This document shows positions 34,370-45,744 of a stretch of DNA of 64,000 bases, piece by piece (the stretch's first letter is position 1; each line of letters opens with the position of its first letter). The DNA lies in assembly GCF_014385095.1 (NCBI RefSeq), contig NZ_JACRTC010000005.1, forward strand, positions 62,001 through 126,000. The letters are read 5' to 3'. The position numbers and the translations under genes were made by a program. Source of the stretch: Zongyangia hominis (GTDB lineage Bacteria; Bacillota; Clostridia; Oscillospirales; Ruminococcaceae). The notes beneath the pieces are model-generated. The model saw nothing but the letters and a program-made list of their open reading frames with translations. It was not told where the DNA came from and did not search any database.

Positions 34370-34381
34370 GGGAAAGTAAAT

Positions 34382-34414
34382 AAAAAGCGGTCTCCTGAGG
34401 GAGACCGCTTTTTT
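34382..34414 (+). terminator. Terminator of the SDR gene
   Basis: AAAAAGCGGTCTC pairs with GAGACCGCTTTTTT around a short loop. Confidence 0.93.
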
Positions 34415-34693
34415 GCTGCTGTGGTGCGGGCCGCTATACGGAACTAGCCGGTGCTGTGAACGCACCGAAAAAGCCGCTGCGGAGAAGCAGGCGGGGAGCA
34501 CAGGACATTTTTGCGGGAGGGTTTGATTCACTCCAGGCAAGCTCTGTGGTTTTGGAAGCATCCGATGGGCCGGCCTATGGGGACCCCAGCGCGATGGGAT
34601 AGTCCGAGCCGGCACGCCCAGGGCCTGCGGGCAGGGCACGGCGGGGGAGGCCGCCGTGGGGGCCGCCAGCCGAAGTCCGCAGCCCACCGCAAG
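34415..34693. other. Non-coding GC-rich spacer
   Basis: No gene, promoter or known RNA was recognised. Only a GCCGGTGC/GCACCG hairpin near 34448 is seen. Confidence 0.4.
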
Positions 34694-34727
34694 AAGAAAG
34701 CCGCCTCAATAGGCGGCTTTCTTTCTC
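34694..34727. terminator. Terminator of the Ca2+-ATPase gene
   Basis: AAGAAAGCCGCCT pairs with AGGCGGCTTTCTT around CAAT; it serves the minus-strand gene and could stop plus-strand read-through. Confidence 0.88.
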
Positions 34728-37349
<2,622 letters not shown>

Positions 37350-37595
37350 AGTTACCTCCTAGGTTTTTGCGCAGATTCCGGTGAATCCTGCGCTTTATCT
37401 TTAGTATGACATATTATACCATTTCTATGAACACAGAGATAGCGGAATTTTGAACGACTTGTGAATGGGCGGTAAAGAGAAAGGCGGAGCCAGGGTAGGC
37501 GGCGCGGAATTTTCATGGTATAATATTCCTTATACAGGCCCATCCTTCCAACAGGGTGGGAAACATGGGTTGGGACGACAGGGGAGGCTGAGTGG
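37350..37595. other. Divergent intergenic region
   Basis: TATAAT-like boxes face both ways (37412-37421 on the minus strand for the ATPase; 37519-37524 on the plus strand for the next gene), but neither has a good -35 at the right distance. Confidence 0.35.
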
Positions 37596-37901
37596 ATGGA
37601 AAAGATCGTTAGTGTGTGCGGCTGCATCTGCAGCGACTGTGTGGATTTTGGGAAGGAATGCCCGGGGTGCGAAAAGCTCAAGGGCAGGGTCTCCTGGGCG
37701 CCCTATCTGGGGCTGGAAGTCTGCCCGCTTTATGACTGTTGTGTCAACCGGCGGGGGCTTACAAGCTGCGGGGATTGCCCCAAACTTCCCTGTTCCCTTT
37801 TCTACGACACCCGGGACCCCAGCACCACCAAGGAGCAGCACGAGGCGGACATCCGGGAGCGGGTGGATGTTCTGCGGAATCAGTGCGGCAGCCTCACTTA
37901 G
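37596..37901 (+). CDS. Cysteine-rich DUF3795-like protein (101 aa)
   Basis: Eleven-plus cysteines appear in patterned pairs (CGCICSDC at residues 8-15, CPGC, CPLYDCC, CGDCPKLPC), the DUF3795-like arrangement, probably binding metal. Function of the family is unknown. GTGGATGG and a GGGGAGG site precede ATG 37596. It is upstream of nadE on the same strand with 121 bp between. Confidence 0.8.
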   Translation: MEKIVSVCGCICSDCVDFGKECPGCEKLKGRVSWAPYLGLEVCPLYDCCVNRRGLTSCGDCPKLPCSLFYDTRDPSTTKEQHEADIRERVDVLRNQCGSLT

Positions 37902-38022
37902 GAAAAAAGGCAAAATGCGTGCGCTGTCTCAGAAAAAGGACAGGCGTGGCGACGGCAAAGAATGCGTGAACGCACATCCCCCAAAGTGGGGAAGTAAACC
38001 GATAGAAATCGAGGATGACACA

Positions 38023-39945
38023 ATGAAAGATGGAATAATTAAAGTCGCGGTGGGGACGCCCGAAGTCCGGGTGGCCGACTGCGTATATAATGGGGAGCAG
38101 GCGGCACAGCTCGCGCAAGAAGCCGACGCCTTAGGGGCGCAGCTGCTGGTGCTGCCGGAATTGCAGCTGACCGGCTACACCTGCGGGGATTTGTTTTTGC
38201 AGCCGACGCTGCTAAACGGCGCCCTCGACGCTTTGGCAAAGCTATTGGAGCGCACAAAGGACACCGACATGGTGGTGGTGGCGGGACTGCCGGTGAACCA
38301 TCGCGGCAAGCTCTATAACTGCGCCGCCGTCTGCCAGAAGGGGGAGGTCTTGGGCCTTGTTCCCAAGACCAATCTTCCTAACTACGGCGAATTTTATGAG
38401 CGGCGGCAATTTACCCCCGCCTTTGACGGCATCGCCGAAATTTCCCTTTGGGGACGTACGGTGCCTTTTGGTAAGAAGCTCCTCTTCTCCTGCGAGGAGC
38501 TGCCCGAATTTGTGCTGGGCGTGGAAATCTGCGAGGATTTGTGGGCCATGAGCCCCCCCTCCATCTCCCTGGCGGCGGCGGGAGCCACCGTTATCGCCAA
38601 CCTTTCGGCCAGCAACGAGACGGTGGGCAAGGACGAGTACCGCCGCAGACTCGTCACCGGACAGTCGGCGAGGCTTGTTTGCGGCTACCTCTACGCCGAC
38701 GCTGGGGAGGGGGAGTCCACCACCGACATGGTCTTCGCCGGACACGATCTCATCGCGGAAAACGGCGTGTTGCTCGGCGAGAGCGGGAAGTTCACCACCG
38801 GCCTCACGGTCAGTGAAATCGACACCCACCGTCTGAGCTTTGAACGGCGGCGTCTGACCTCCTTCCCCCATGTGGAGGGAGAGGGCTTTTTGGTCATTCC
38901 CTTCTCCCAGCGGATGCGGGAGACAACCCTCACCCGGCCGGTGAGCAGCAGCCCCTTTATCCCGTCGGATCCTCGCGCCCTCGCGCGCAACTGCGAGGAT
39001 ATTTTGACCATCCAGGCGGCGGGGCTGGCCAAGCGCCTGACCCACTCGCATGCCAAGACGGCGGTGGTGGGCGTATCGGGGGGACTCGACTCGGCCCTGG
39101 CGCTTCTTGCAACCGTGCGGGCCATGGAGCGTGCCGGCAGGCCCCGGACCGATATTGTGGCGGTCATCATGCCCTGTTTTGGCACAACACAGCGTACCAA
39201 GAGCAACGCGGAAATCCTCTGTGAGCGCCTGGGGGTCCAGGTGCGGGTGGTGGACATCGCCCGGGCCGTGGAGGTTCACTTCTCCGATATCGGCAAAGAC
39301 CCGGAGAACCAGGACGTCACCTATGAAAACGCCCAGGCCAGGGAGCGGACCCAGGTGCTTATGGATATCTCCAACCTGACCGGGGGCCTGGTGGTGGGTA
39401 CAGGGGATCTCTCCGAGCTTGCCTTGGGCTGGGCCACCTATAACGGCGACCACATGTCCATGTACGGCGTTAACGCTTCCATCCCCAAAACCCTGGTGCG
39501 GCATCTGGTGGCCCACGAGGCGGGGAAGACCGGGGACGCGCAGCTAAAGAAGGTGCTCCTCGACATCCTGGACACCCCGGTGAGCCCCGAACTTCTCCCG
39601 GCCAAGGAGGGGGAAATCCAACAGAAGACCGAGGACATCGTCGGGCCCTATGAGCTCCACGACTTCTTCCTCTACCACGGCATCCGTTGGGGTTGTCCGC
39701 CGAAAAAGGTGCTGCGTCTGGCACAGTACGCCTTCGGGGAGGAGTACGACCGGGCCACCATCCTCCACTGGCTCAAAAACTTCTACCGCCGCTTCTTTGC
39801 CCAGCAGTTCAAACGCTCCTGTCTCCCCGACGGGCCCAAAGTGGGCTCGGTGTCCCTCTCCCCCCGGGGCGACTGGCGGATGCCCAGCGACGCCTCGGCG
39901 GCGCTCTGGCTTTCCCAGCTCCAATCCCTGGAAGAGGAGGGATGA
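38023..39945 (+). CDS. nadE: Glutamine-dependent NAD+ synthetase
   Basis: This 640-residue enzyme amidates deamido-NAD with glutamine nitrogen. The N-terminal nitrilase domain has the Glu (PELQLTGY), Lys (KTNLPNYGEFYERR) and Cys (GVEICEDLW, C near 169) triad. The synthetase domain has the ATP-PPi loop SGGLDSALAL near residue 352 and ELALGWATYNGDHMSMYGVN later. Length fits the two-domain type. ATG 38023 is chosen; the longer frame from 37465 overlaps the previous gene. Confidence 0.96.
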   Translation: MKDGIIKVAVGTPEVRVADCVYNGEQAAQLAQEADALGAQLLVLPELQLTGYTCGDLFLQPTLLNGALDALAKLLERTKDTDMVVVAGLPVNHRGKLYNCAAVCQKGEVLGLVPKTNLPNYGEFYERRQFTPAFDGIAEISLWGRTVPFGKKLLFSCEELPEFVLGVEICEDLWAMSPPSISLAAAGATVIANLSASNETVGKDEYRRRLVTGQSARLVCGYLYADAGEGESTTDMVFAGHDLIAENGVLLGESGKFTTGLTVSEIDTHRLSFERRRLTSFPHVEGEGFLVIPFSQRMRETTLTRPVSSSPFIPSDPRALARNCEDILTIQAAGLAKRLTHSHAKTAVVGVSGGLDSALALLATVRAMERAGRPRTDIVAVIMPCFGTTQRTKSNAEILCERLGVQVRVVDIARAVEVHFSDIGKDPENQDVTYENAQARERTQVLMDISNLTGGLVVGTGDLSELALGWATYNGDHMSMYGVNASIPKTLVRHLVAHEAGKTGDAQLKKVLLDILDTPVSPELLPAKEGEIQQKTEDIVGPYELHDFFLYHGIRWGCPPKKVLRLAQYAFGEEYDRATILHWLKNFYRRFFAQQFKRSCLPDGPKVGSVSLSPRGDWRMPSDASAALWLSQLQSLEEEG

Positions 39946-39948
39946 GAT

Positions 39949-40455
39949 GTGCTGATCAGAGAGATCGAGGCGCGGGACAATGCCCAGATCGAAAAGATCA
40001 TCCGGGCGTGCCTGTTGGAATATGACGGCGCGCGCCCCGGCACCGCCTGGTACGACCCCAACCTGGGCCGCTTCTCCGAGCTCTACGGGGAGGAAGGGGC
40101 CCGGTACTGGGTGGCCGAAGAGGACGGCAGGGTCGTGGGCGGCTGCGGCGTCGGGCCCCTGCCCGGCAATCCCGGGGTCTGCGAGCTGCAAAAGATGTAC
40201 TGTCTGCCTAAGGCCAGAGGCACCGGCATCGCGGCGGAGCTTCTCAAGCGGTGCCTTCGTTACGCCGAGGGGCGTTATACGTCCTGTTACCTGGAAACCT
40301 TCGGCAATATGATACCGGCCCAGCGGTTTTATGAGAAAAACGGCTTTGAGAAGCTCTCGGCCCCGCTGCCCGGCACCGGACACTTCGGCTGTGACGTGTG
40401 GTATCTCAAAAAGCTAAAGAAAACAGAGGAGGAAAACGCGGATGCTGGAATATAA
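39949..40455 (+). CDS. GNAT-family N-acetyltransferase
   Basis: A 168-residue GNAT-fold protein. The acetyl-CoA loop appears as LPKARGTGIAAELLKRCLRY (about residues 85-104), ending with YLETFGNMIPAQRFYEKNGF (about 112-131). It starts with GTG at 39949, four bases after nadE, behind GGAGGG. It overlaps the start of the next gene by 14 bp. Substrate unknown. Confidence 0.9.
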   Translation: MLIREIEARDNAQIEKIIRACLLEYDGARPGTAWYDPNLGRFSELYGEEGARYWVAEEDGRVVGGCGVGPLPGNPGVCELQKMYCLPKARGTGIAAELLKRCLRYAEGRYTSCYLETFGNMIPAQRFYEKNGFEKLSAPLPGTGHFGCDVWYLKKLKKTEEENADAGI

Positions 40456-40693
40456 ATACGACACGCAGCTCCTCATCGAAGGGAAAAACCTGGACGAGGA
40501 CGCCATCAACGACTATTTTACCGCGCATTTCAAAGGGGACTGTCTGCTGGCCGTGGGGGATGAGGACCTCATCAAAATCCACTTTCACACCAACGAGCCC
40601 TGGGAGGTCCTTCAGTACTGCGCCGGCCTGGGAGAAATCTTTGACATCGTCATCGAGGACATGGACCGGCAGGCCAGAGGCTTGCAGGGCTAA
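40442..40693 (+). CDS. Stand-alone FakA/YloV C-terminal-type domain (83 aa)
   Basis: The segment VGDEDLIKIHFHTNEPWEVL matches the region of FakA/YloV-type fatty-acid kinases containing VGDxDLxKVHVHT; the C-terminal IEDMDRQ mirrors that family's IENMxxQ. The kinase domain and the preceding GYCTEF block are missing, so this is a small derived protein rather than a kinase. ATG 40442 follows GAGGAGGAAA and overlaps the GNAT gene by 14 bp, so it is translated with it. Function unknown. Confidence 0.78.
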   Translation: MLEYKYDTQLLIEGKNLDEDAINDYFTAHFKGDCLLAVGDEDLIKIHFHTNEPWEVLQYCAGLGEIFDIVIEDMDRQARGLQG

Positions 40694-40716
40694 ACTCATT
40701 TATATAAGAAAGATAG

Positions 40717-40757
40717 AAGCGCCCGACGGCTCTCGATGAGCCGCCGGGCGCTTTCTT
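40717..40757 (+). terminator. Terminator of the nadE operon
   Basis: AAGCGCCCG and CGGGCGCTT frame an inner CGGCTC/GAGCCG stem, followed by TCTT. Confidence 0.85.
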
Positions 40758-40944
40758 ATGGAGAATGAGGGCCTGCGGGGCCCCTTCGGTGTTGGGCGTG
40801 AAATCGAGCGCCCCGGTTAAGGCTTCCCGGCATCCGCCGAGCGGGCCTTCGATATACGCCAGCCGCCCACCCGCTATGCGCTCACCGGGGGAATCGGGAG
40901 GCGCCAGCCGCAGAAATTGGAAAGCGCGGGCGGAGAAAAAGAAA
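40758..40944. other. Non-coding GC-rich spacer between convergent units
   Basis: No gene or regulatory signal was recognised. thiE ends at 40945 on the other strand without a clear terminator of its own. Confidence 0.35.
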
Positions 40945-41550
40945 TCAGCCCAGGGACGCGGCGGTTTCTATATCTATATAAGAAGAGAGCCGCTCATAGG
41001 GGTCGGGGCACTCCATGAGTTCCGACATGATGCAAAAGCCCGCCGCTCCCTGGGCGAGGACGTCTGGCACCCGTCCAGCCTGGACGCCGCCGATGGCGTA
41101 GACCGGAACCTTGGCCGCCCGGCAGACTTCCCCTAGGAAGCGAAGCCCCCGGGCGGGGAGGCCGGGCTTGCAGGCGGTGGAGAAGATGTGCCCGGCGATG
41201 AGGTAGGACGCCCCCAGCGCCTGGGCCCGACGGACATCCTCCACGCTGTGGACCGAAGTGCCCGCCCGTAGGCCGCAAAGCGCTGCTGCTTGCGCTTCCA
41301 GAGCGGGGAGGGGAAGATGCACCTGGGAAAGCCCCAGCTCCCGCGCGATCTGCGGATGGCCGTGGAGGATGAGGGGGACTTCCTGTCGGACGCAGATTTC
41401 CTGACACGACCGGGCCAGGGCGGCGTAATCGGATTCGGGCAGGTCCTTTTCTCTCAGGAGGACGGCCCCCGGCTTCGCCCGGCAGAGGGAATCGAGGCGG
41501 GCGAGGAAGTCCCCGGCGCAGAGCTTGCGATTGGTGACGACGATGACCAT
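40945..41550 (-). CDS. thiE: Thiamine phosphate synthase (ThiE/TenI family)
   Basis: The 201-residue TIM-barrel protein starts MVIVVTNRKLCAGDFLARLD and has LLREKDLPESDY (about residues 31-42) and LGASYLIAGHIFSTACKPG (about 113-131). VPVYAIGGVQAGRVPDVLAQ follows near 150. It joins the thiazole and pyrimidine phosphates to thiamine phosphate. GHIFST and AIGGV match the family, though TenI-type paralogues are similar and thiD is not in view. Last gene of the TPP-regulated operon, 9 bp after thiH. Confidence 0.9.
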   Translation of the reverse strand: MVIVVTNRKLCAGDFLARLDSLCRAKPGAVLLREKDLPESDYAALARSCQEICVRQEVPLILHGHPQIARELGLSQVHLPLPALEAQAAALCGLRAGTSVHSVEDVRRAQALGASYLIAGHIFSTACKPGLPARGLRFLGEVCRAAKVPVYAIGGVQAGRVPDVLAQGAAGFCIMSELMECPDPYERLSSYIDIETAASLG

Positions 41551-41559
41551 GGCCGCCTC

Positions 41560-42705
41560 CTACATCCGAATGTAGTCCCGGTAGACCGGTTGGAGGCCTC
41601 TGGCATAGAGCATCCGCTCCACCTCGTGCACCCCCCGCGGGTCGGAGATTTCAAACTGCTCGTCCCCCTTGGCGTCCTCGTCGTGGCCGCCCACCCCCAC
41701 CTTGCTTCCGGCGGAAATCTTGGTGGCGCACATGCCGACGACGTGGTCCCGGAAGCCAGCCCGCTCCCGGGTGGAGATGCTGATGCCAGCAAAGGGCATG
41801 AGAAGACGGTAGCTGAGCATTACCTGGAGAAGCTGGGTTTCGTGGACGTCGTTGGGGTTATTTTCTGCATTGTTGATGTAGGGGCGCAGCCGGGGCACCG
41901 AGAAGGATACCTCCGCGTGGGGATACCGGCGCTGGAGCGCCTGGGCGTGGAGCCCGGCGGCAAAGGCGTCCCGGCGAAAGTCCCCGAGGCCCAAAAGCGC
42001 CCCCACGCCCACCCCCCGCATACCGCCTAGCAGTGCCCGTTCCTGGGCGTTAAAGCGGTAGGCGAAGTCCGCCTTGGGTCCCGAGAGGTGGACCTCCTTG
42101 TAACGCGCCCGGTCATAGGTCTCCTGATAGACGCTGACAAAGTCGGCGCCGTACCGCTGGATCTGGGCGTATTCCTCCGTTTCCATGGGATAGACCTCGA
42201 TGCCGATGGTGGTGAAGTAGTGTTTGGCAATCTCACAGGCCCGGCCGATGTACTCCACATCCGAGTGGTAGCGTGATTCCCCGGTGAGGATGAGGATTTC
42301 CCGCAGGCCGCTCTCGGCGATGCTGTGCAGCTCTCGGTCAATCTCCTCATAGGTGAGCTTGGCACGATGAATTTTATTCGTGCAGTTGAAGCCGCAGTAG
42401 GTACAGTGATTGACGCAGTAGTTGGCGATATAAAGCGGCGTATAGAGGCTGGCCGTGTTGCCGAAGTGGCAGGCCGTCTCCCGGCGGGCCTTTTGCGCCA
42501 TCTCCTCCAGATGCCTTTCGGCGGCGGGGGAGAGAAGGGCCGCATAGTCCTCCGGGGAAAGGGCCTCCTTTTCCAGCGCCCGCAGGACATCGGCGTCGGT
42601 AAAGGACGAAAAGTCGTAGTCGTCATAGTGGGAGAGGACCTCGTCCATCAGCGGCCGGGTATTGTCCACCCGCAGTTTTGTCACATCCATGGTTTGCATG
42701 TTCAT
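41560..42705 (-). CDS. thiH: 2-iminoacetate synthase ThiH (radical SAM)
   Basis: ThiH cleaves tyrosine to dehydroglycine, a precursor of the thiamine thiazole, in anaerobes. The 381-residue protein has the radical SAM CxxxCxxC motif (CVNHCTYCGF near residue 98) and a BATS-like C-terminus. A conserved LTGESRYHSDVEY and SYRLLMPFAGISISTRERAG are present. The start ATG at 42705 follows a GGGGG site; ATG 42690 is also possible. thiG is 6 bp upstream. Confidence 0.95.
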   Translation of the reverse strand: MNMQTMDVTKLRVDNTRPLMDEVLSHYDDYDFSSFTDADVLRALEKEALSPEDYAALLSPAAERHLEEMAQKARRETACHFGNTASLYTPLYIANYCVNHCTYCGFNCTNKIHRAKLTYEEIDRELHSIAESGLREILILTGESRYHSDVEYIGRACEIAKHYFTTIGIEVYPMETEEYAQIQRYGADFVSVYQETYDRARYKEVHLSGPKADFAYRFNAQERALLGGMRGVGVGALLGLGDFRRDAFAAGLHAQALQRRYPHAEVSFSVPRLRPYINNAENNPNDVHETQLLQVMLSYRLLMPFAGISISTRERAGFRDHVVGMCATKISAGSKVGVGGHDEDAKGDEQFEISDPRGVHEVERMLYARGLQPVYRDYIRM

Positions 42706-42711
42706 CGCCCC

Positions 42712-43479
42712 CTAATCCTGCAAAAAGCCAGTGAGGGGGGAAGAGGCCTCCCCGGCAAATTCCAGCACCCGGCCGGGGCCCGCCAGATAGGCCTCCCGCC
42801 CGGACTCCACTGCCAGCTTGAACGCGTGGGCCATGGCGACCACATCCCGGGCGGTGGCCACGGCGGTGTTGGCCAGCACCGCGTCGGCGCCCAACTCCAT
42901 GGCCTCGCAGGCGTGGGAGGGCTTGCCGATGCCCGCGTCCACCACGATGGGCAGGTCAATTTCGTCGATAAGCATCTTGATAAAGTCTCGGGTCAAAAGC
43001 CCCTTGTTGGAGCCGATGGGAGCGGCCAGGGGCATGACGGCGGCGGCCCCGGCGTTCACCAAGTCCCGGGCCGCGATCAGGTCGGGGCTGATGTAGGGCA
43101 GCACCACAAAGCCCTCCTTGGCAAGAGTTTCGGTGGCCTTGGCGGTCTCGTAATTGTCCGGCATTAAGTATTTGCTGTCGTGAATAACTTCGATTTTGAT
43201 AAAGTCACCGCACCCGAGTTCCCGGGCCAGCCGAGCGATGCGCACCGCCTCCTCGGCGGTGCGTGCGCCGGAGGTGTTGGGCAGCAGGGTCACGGTCTTG
43301 GGGATGTAGTCGAGGATATTGCCCTCCCCGCCCAGGTTTGCCCGGCGCAGGGCCAGGGTGACCATTTCAGTACCGCTTTTCTCAATAGCGGCGGCGGTTT
43401 TATCTAACGAGAATTTTCCGGTGCCCAGAAAAAAGCGGGAGGAAAATTCTTTGGGTCCGATTTTTAAAACGTCTTTCAT
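42712..43479 (-). CDS. thiG: Thiazole synthase ThiG
   Basis: The 255-residue TIM-barrel enzyme makes the thiazole ring from 1-deoxyxylulose 5-phosphate, dehydroglycine and ThiS thiocarboxylate. It starts [20 protein letters not shown] and has the block around the Schiff-base lysine ([11 protein letters not shown]), [15 protein letters not shown] and [14 protein letters not shown]. The start ATG 43479 is placed by AAGGAGG (43485-43491). The longer frame is rejected because it crosses the gap. Confidence 0.95.
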   Translation of the reverse strand: MKDVLKIGPKEFSSRFFLGTGKFSLDKTAAAIEKSGTEMVTLALRRANLGGEGNILDYIPKTVTLLPNTSGARTAEEAVRIARLARELGCGDFIKIEVIHDSKYLMPDNYETAKATETLAKEGFVVLPYISPDLIAARDLVNAGAAAVMPLAAPIGSNKGLLTRDFIKMLIDEIDLPIVVDAGIGKPSHACEAMELGADAVLANTAVATARDVVAMAHAFKLAVESGREAYLAGPGRVLEFAGEASSPLTGFLQD

Positions 43480-43790
43480 GAGATCCTCCTTATGATGGAA
43501 AGCGACCAAAAGGGGCGCTTTGTGTGGTAAGTAACGGGCGAATGCTTTGTGGGGCCTTGTCGCGCTGGTATAGCGGAGAGGAGCCCGGGGCGTCCCGCCG
43601 ACTTCATCGCGGGCGCTGTCGGGCCGGTTGATAGTCTGCGGTGGTTTCATTTGCTCCCGGCGGTGAGACGCAGACGCCGCAAGGAATGCCATCGGGTCTG
43701 GTGGGTTTTACCTACGCAGGGCCCCAGGCGGGGAGAATACGCGGGGCATTTTAAGGATGGGTGAGGCGTCGGACAGAAGATAGGCGGCCA
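43480..43790. other. Unusual 311-bp non-coding gap inside the thi operon
   Basis: Apart from the thiG ribosome binding site no gene, terminator or promoter is recognised. Other thi junctions are 6-14 bp. Confidence 0.4.
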
Positions 43791-44597
43791 TCAGGGCTCG
43801 TCGAGGCCCAACAGCAGGCGCAATACCATGTTGGCCTGGTGCCCGGCACAGACTGAGACCCGGGGCGCCATCAAGCCCTGGCCCTCCTTGGCTTCGCTGG
43901 CGCCGTCGCCGCATAAGTAGAGCCTCGAAAACTGTCGCCGGGTGATGATCCCGTTAGCGCTTTCGTACCCCGCCATGCCGGAGGCCGCCACCACTTGGAC
44001 GCCGGGTAAGTCCTGTAAGAGGACACTCACCAGTTCCGCCTTGCTCTGGGGCTGGTCGAAGGCCTCGCAGACCACCTTGCACCCGGCGAAGAGAGACGCG
44101 GCGTTTTCGACGGTGACCCGGACGTTGTGGGTTTCCACCTCGATAAAGGGGTTGATTTCATGTAGTTGGGAGGCGAGGGCGTCGGTTTTGGGCATCCCCA
44201 GATGGCTGATAAAATAGTGCTGGCGGTTGAGATTGCTGGGCTCCACCACGTCAAAGTCGGCGAGTATGAGGTGTCCGACGCCGGTGCGGGCCAGCATGAC
44301 GGCGATGTGGGAACCGAGGCCCCCCAGCCCCGCCACCCCCACCCGGGCCTTTTTGACCCGCTCGTGGACAAAGGGGGTGTGGCGGGCGGCCATCATGCTT
44401 TCCAGCTCCTGCCGGGAGGGCATCTCCCCTTTGCGGATGAAAACCACCTGATCGCCCTCCCGAAGCGGCCGGTCCGCGCTTGTCTGAAAGCCGCCGGCGA
44501 TGATCACGTCGGCGGCGGGCCGGCAGCGCTCCCGCAGAGAAAAGAGGGTGAGGCCCTCCGGTACGGTGAGGGGAGCGCCGTTGAGAGAAATATTCAT
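43791..44597 (-). CDS. thiF: ThiF-family sulfur-carrier adenylyltransferase with N-terminal ThiS-like domain
   Basis: A 268-residue protein. Residues 1-60 form a ThiS-like ubiquitin fold (MNISLNGAPLTVPEGLTLFS ... LREGDQVVFIRKG) without a C-terminal Gly-Gly. From about residue 85 comes the E1-type domain with GVAGLGGLGSHIAVMLARTG and DFDVVEPSNLNRQHYF. It adenylates the ThiS C-terminus. The CxxC zinc pairs of E. coli ThiF are absent (single Cys near CGDG and CAGH only), as in the small clostridial form. The separate thiS is upstream. Confidence 0.92.
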   Translation of the reverse strand: MNISLNGAPLTVPEGLTLFSLRERCRPAADVIIAGGFQTSADRPLREGDQVVFIRKGEMPSRQELESMMAARHTPFVHERVKKARVGVAGLGGLGSHIAVMLARTGVGHLILADFDVVEPSNLNRQHYFISHLGMPKTDALASQLHEINPFIEVETHNVRVTVENAASLFAGCKVVCEAFDQPQSKAELVSVLLQDLPGVQVVAASGMAGYESANGIITRRQFSRLYLCGDGASEAKEGQGLMAPRVSVCAGHQANMVLRLLLGLDEP

Positions 44598-44611
44598 TGC
44601 TTGCTCCCCTC

Positions 44612-44806
44612 TCAGCCGCCGCCCACAAAGCTGACGATTTCCACTTCGTCCTCATCCATCAGGGTGGTGGCGGCAAACTGGGCCTTGGGGACAATTTGGC
44701 CGTTTCGCTCCACGGCGACAAGTTCCGGGCGATAGCCCCGCTCCCGCAGAAAATCGAGCAGGGGGGTGGGGGTTGAGAGGGTAACGGCATTTCCATTGAT
44801 TTTCAT
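44612..44806 (-). CDS. thiS: Sulfur carrier protein ThiS
   Basis: A 64-residue ubiquitin-like protein ending [10 protein letters not shown], the Gly-Gly tail that is adenylated and thiocarboxylated. [20 protein letters not shown] and [10 protein letters not shown] are family blocks. It is the first gene behind the TPP riboswitch, 14 bp before thiF. Confidence 0.95.
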   Translation of the reverse strand: MKINGNAVTLSTPTPLLDFLRERGYRPELVAVERNGQIVPKAQFAATTLMDEDEVEIVSFVGGG

Positions 44807-44883
44807 TTGACTTTCATCTCCTTTTCCTCAAAAACAGGCGTCTTGGAGTACAGCCACAGAGGAGGAGTCGGGAGAAGCGAAAA

Positions 44884-44932
44884 ATAAAAAAGACCAAACA
44901 CACCGGATGGGTGCGTTTGGTCTTTGCTTTTT
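44884..44932 (-). terminator. Expression-platform terminator of the TPP riboswitch
   Basis: On the minus strand AAAGACCAAAC pairs with GTTTGGTCTTT around an inner CACC/GGTG stem, followed by TTTTATTTTT. It lies between the aptamer and thiS. Confidence 0.9.
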
Positions 44933-44947
44933 CTCAATATATCAAAT

Positions 44948-45054
44948 ACGCGAAACTCCCTACGCCGGTCTTAACCGTACAGGTTCAATGAGTAAGAGGA
45001 CAACACCTCACTCTCAGCCAATTTCATTGGCTCCCCAGTTCTTCTGCAGCTATT
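44948..45054 (-). promoter_or_regulatory. TPP riboswitch (THI element)
   Basis: Read on the minus strand: ACTGGGGAGCC, GGCTGAGAGTGAGG, TTGAACCTGTACGGTTAAGA and CCGGCGTAGGGAG, the conserved THI box. It controls thiSFGHE. Confidence 0.96.
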
Positions 45055-45080
45055 CAGTTTTCCAAGGGCCACTGTCTTTT

Positions 45081-45108
45081 AGTATAGCGCGCATTTTTTT
45101 GCTGTCAA
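45081..45108 (-). promoter_or_regulatory. Sigma-A promoter of the thi operon
   Basis: On the minus strand TTGACA (45108-45103), 16 bp, TATACT (45086-45081), just upstream of the TPP riboswitch. Confidence 0.85.
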
Positions 45109-45132
45109 CATTTTTTTGCGGAAATGGACGCC

Positions 45133-45744
45133 CTATCCCAACCGGCAGCCCAGGCATCCGGCGATCACAATGGCCTGGGGCACGTCGATGCGGGTGTTCT
45201 TCATCAGAACCTGGCGCATATCCACCCCGTCGATGCACGCCCCCTGGATATCTGCGTTTTTGAGGTTGGCCCCGGAGAGGATGGCGCGGGTCAGGTCGCA
45301 ATTTTGGAGGCTGGATTTTTCTAAGTTGCAGTTTTGCAGATTGGCGCCGCTGAAATTGATGCCGTCGAGGACCATGGATTTAAGATTCTGTCCCGATAGG
45401 AAACAGCCCGCAAAGTTGCCGCCCCGGAGGGTGAGCCCCGTCAGGGAGGCCCCGGAGAAGGAGGAGCCGATGCATTTGCACTGCTCCAGCTCCGCGCCGA
45501 AGAGGCTGCACTCGGAGAAGGTACACCCGGCAAAGGTGGTGTGGACGTGCCGGGACTCCCCCATCTGGGCAAAGGAGAAGTCGCAGGCGGTGAAGGTGCA
45601 CCCTTGGGTAAGAAGCCCCACCATGTTGGCCCCTTTGAAATTGCAGCGGGTAAAGGTCAGGCGGTGGAGTTCTTCATCGGAGAAATCGATGTCCCGCAGG
45701 TCCTCCTGTTCAAAAACGGTCTGTTCATCCCATAACGTTTTCAT
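45133..45744 (-). CDS. Pentapeptide-repeat protein (203 aa)
   Basis: Repeats of the A(D/N)LXX type run through most of the protein, for example FTRCNFKGANMVGLL, FAGCTFSECSLFGAEL, INFSGANLQNCNLEKSSLQN and LSGANLKNADIQG, predicting a right-handed quadrilateral beta-helix. Start ATG 45744 with AAAGGAG at 45752-45758 overlaps the CDF stop (ATGA). No signal peptide. Some such proteins mimic DNA and protect gyrase, but nothing here proves that. Possibly linked to the CDF gene in function. Confidence 0.88.
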   Translation of the reverse strand: MKTLWDEQTVFEQEDLRDIDFSDEELHRLTFTRCNFKGANMVGLLTQGCTFTACDFSFAQMGESRHVHTTFAGCTFSECSLFGAELEQCKCIGSSFSGASLTGLTLRGGNFAGCFLSGQNLKSMVLDGINFSGANLQNCNLEKSSLQNCDLTRAILSGANLKNADIQGACIDGVDMRQVLMKNTRIDVPQAIVIAGCLGCRLG

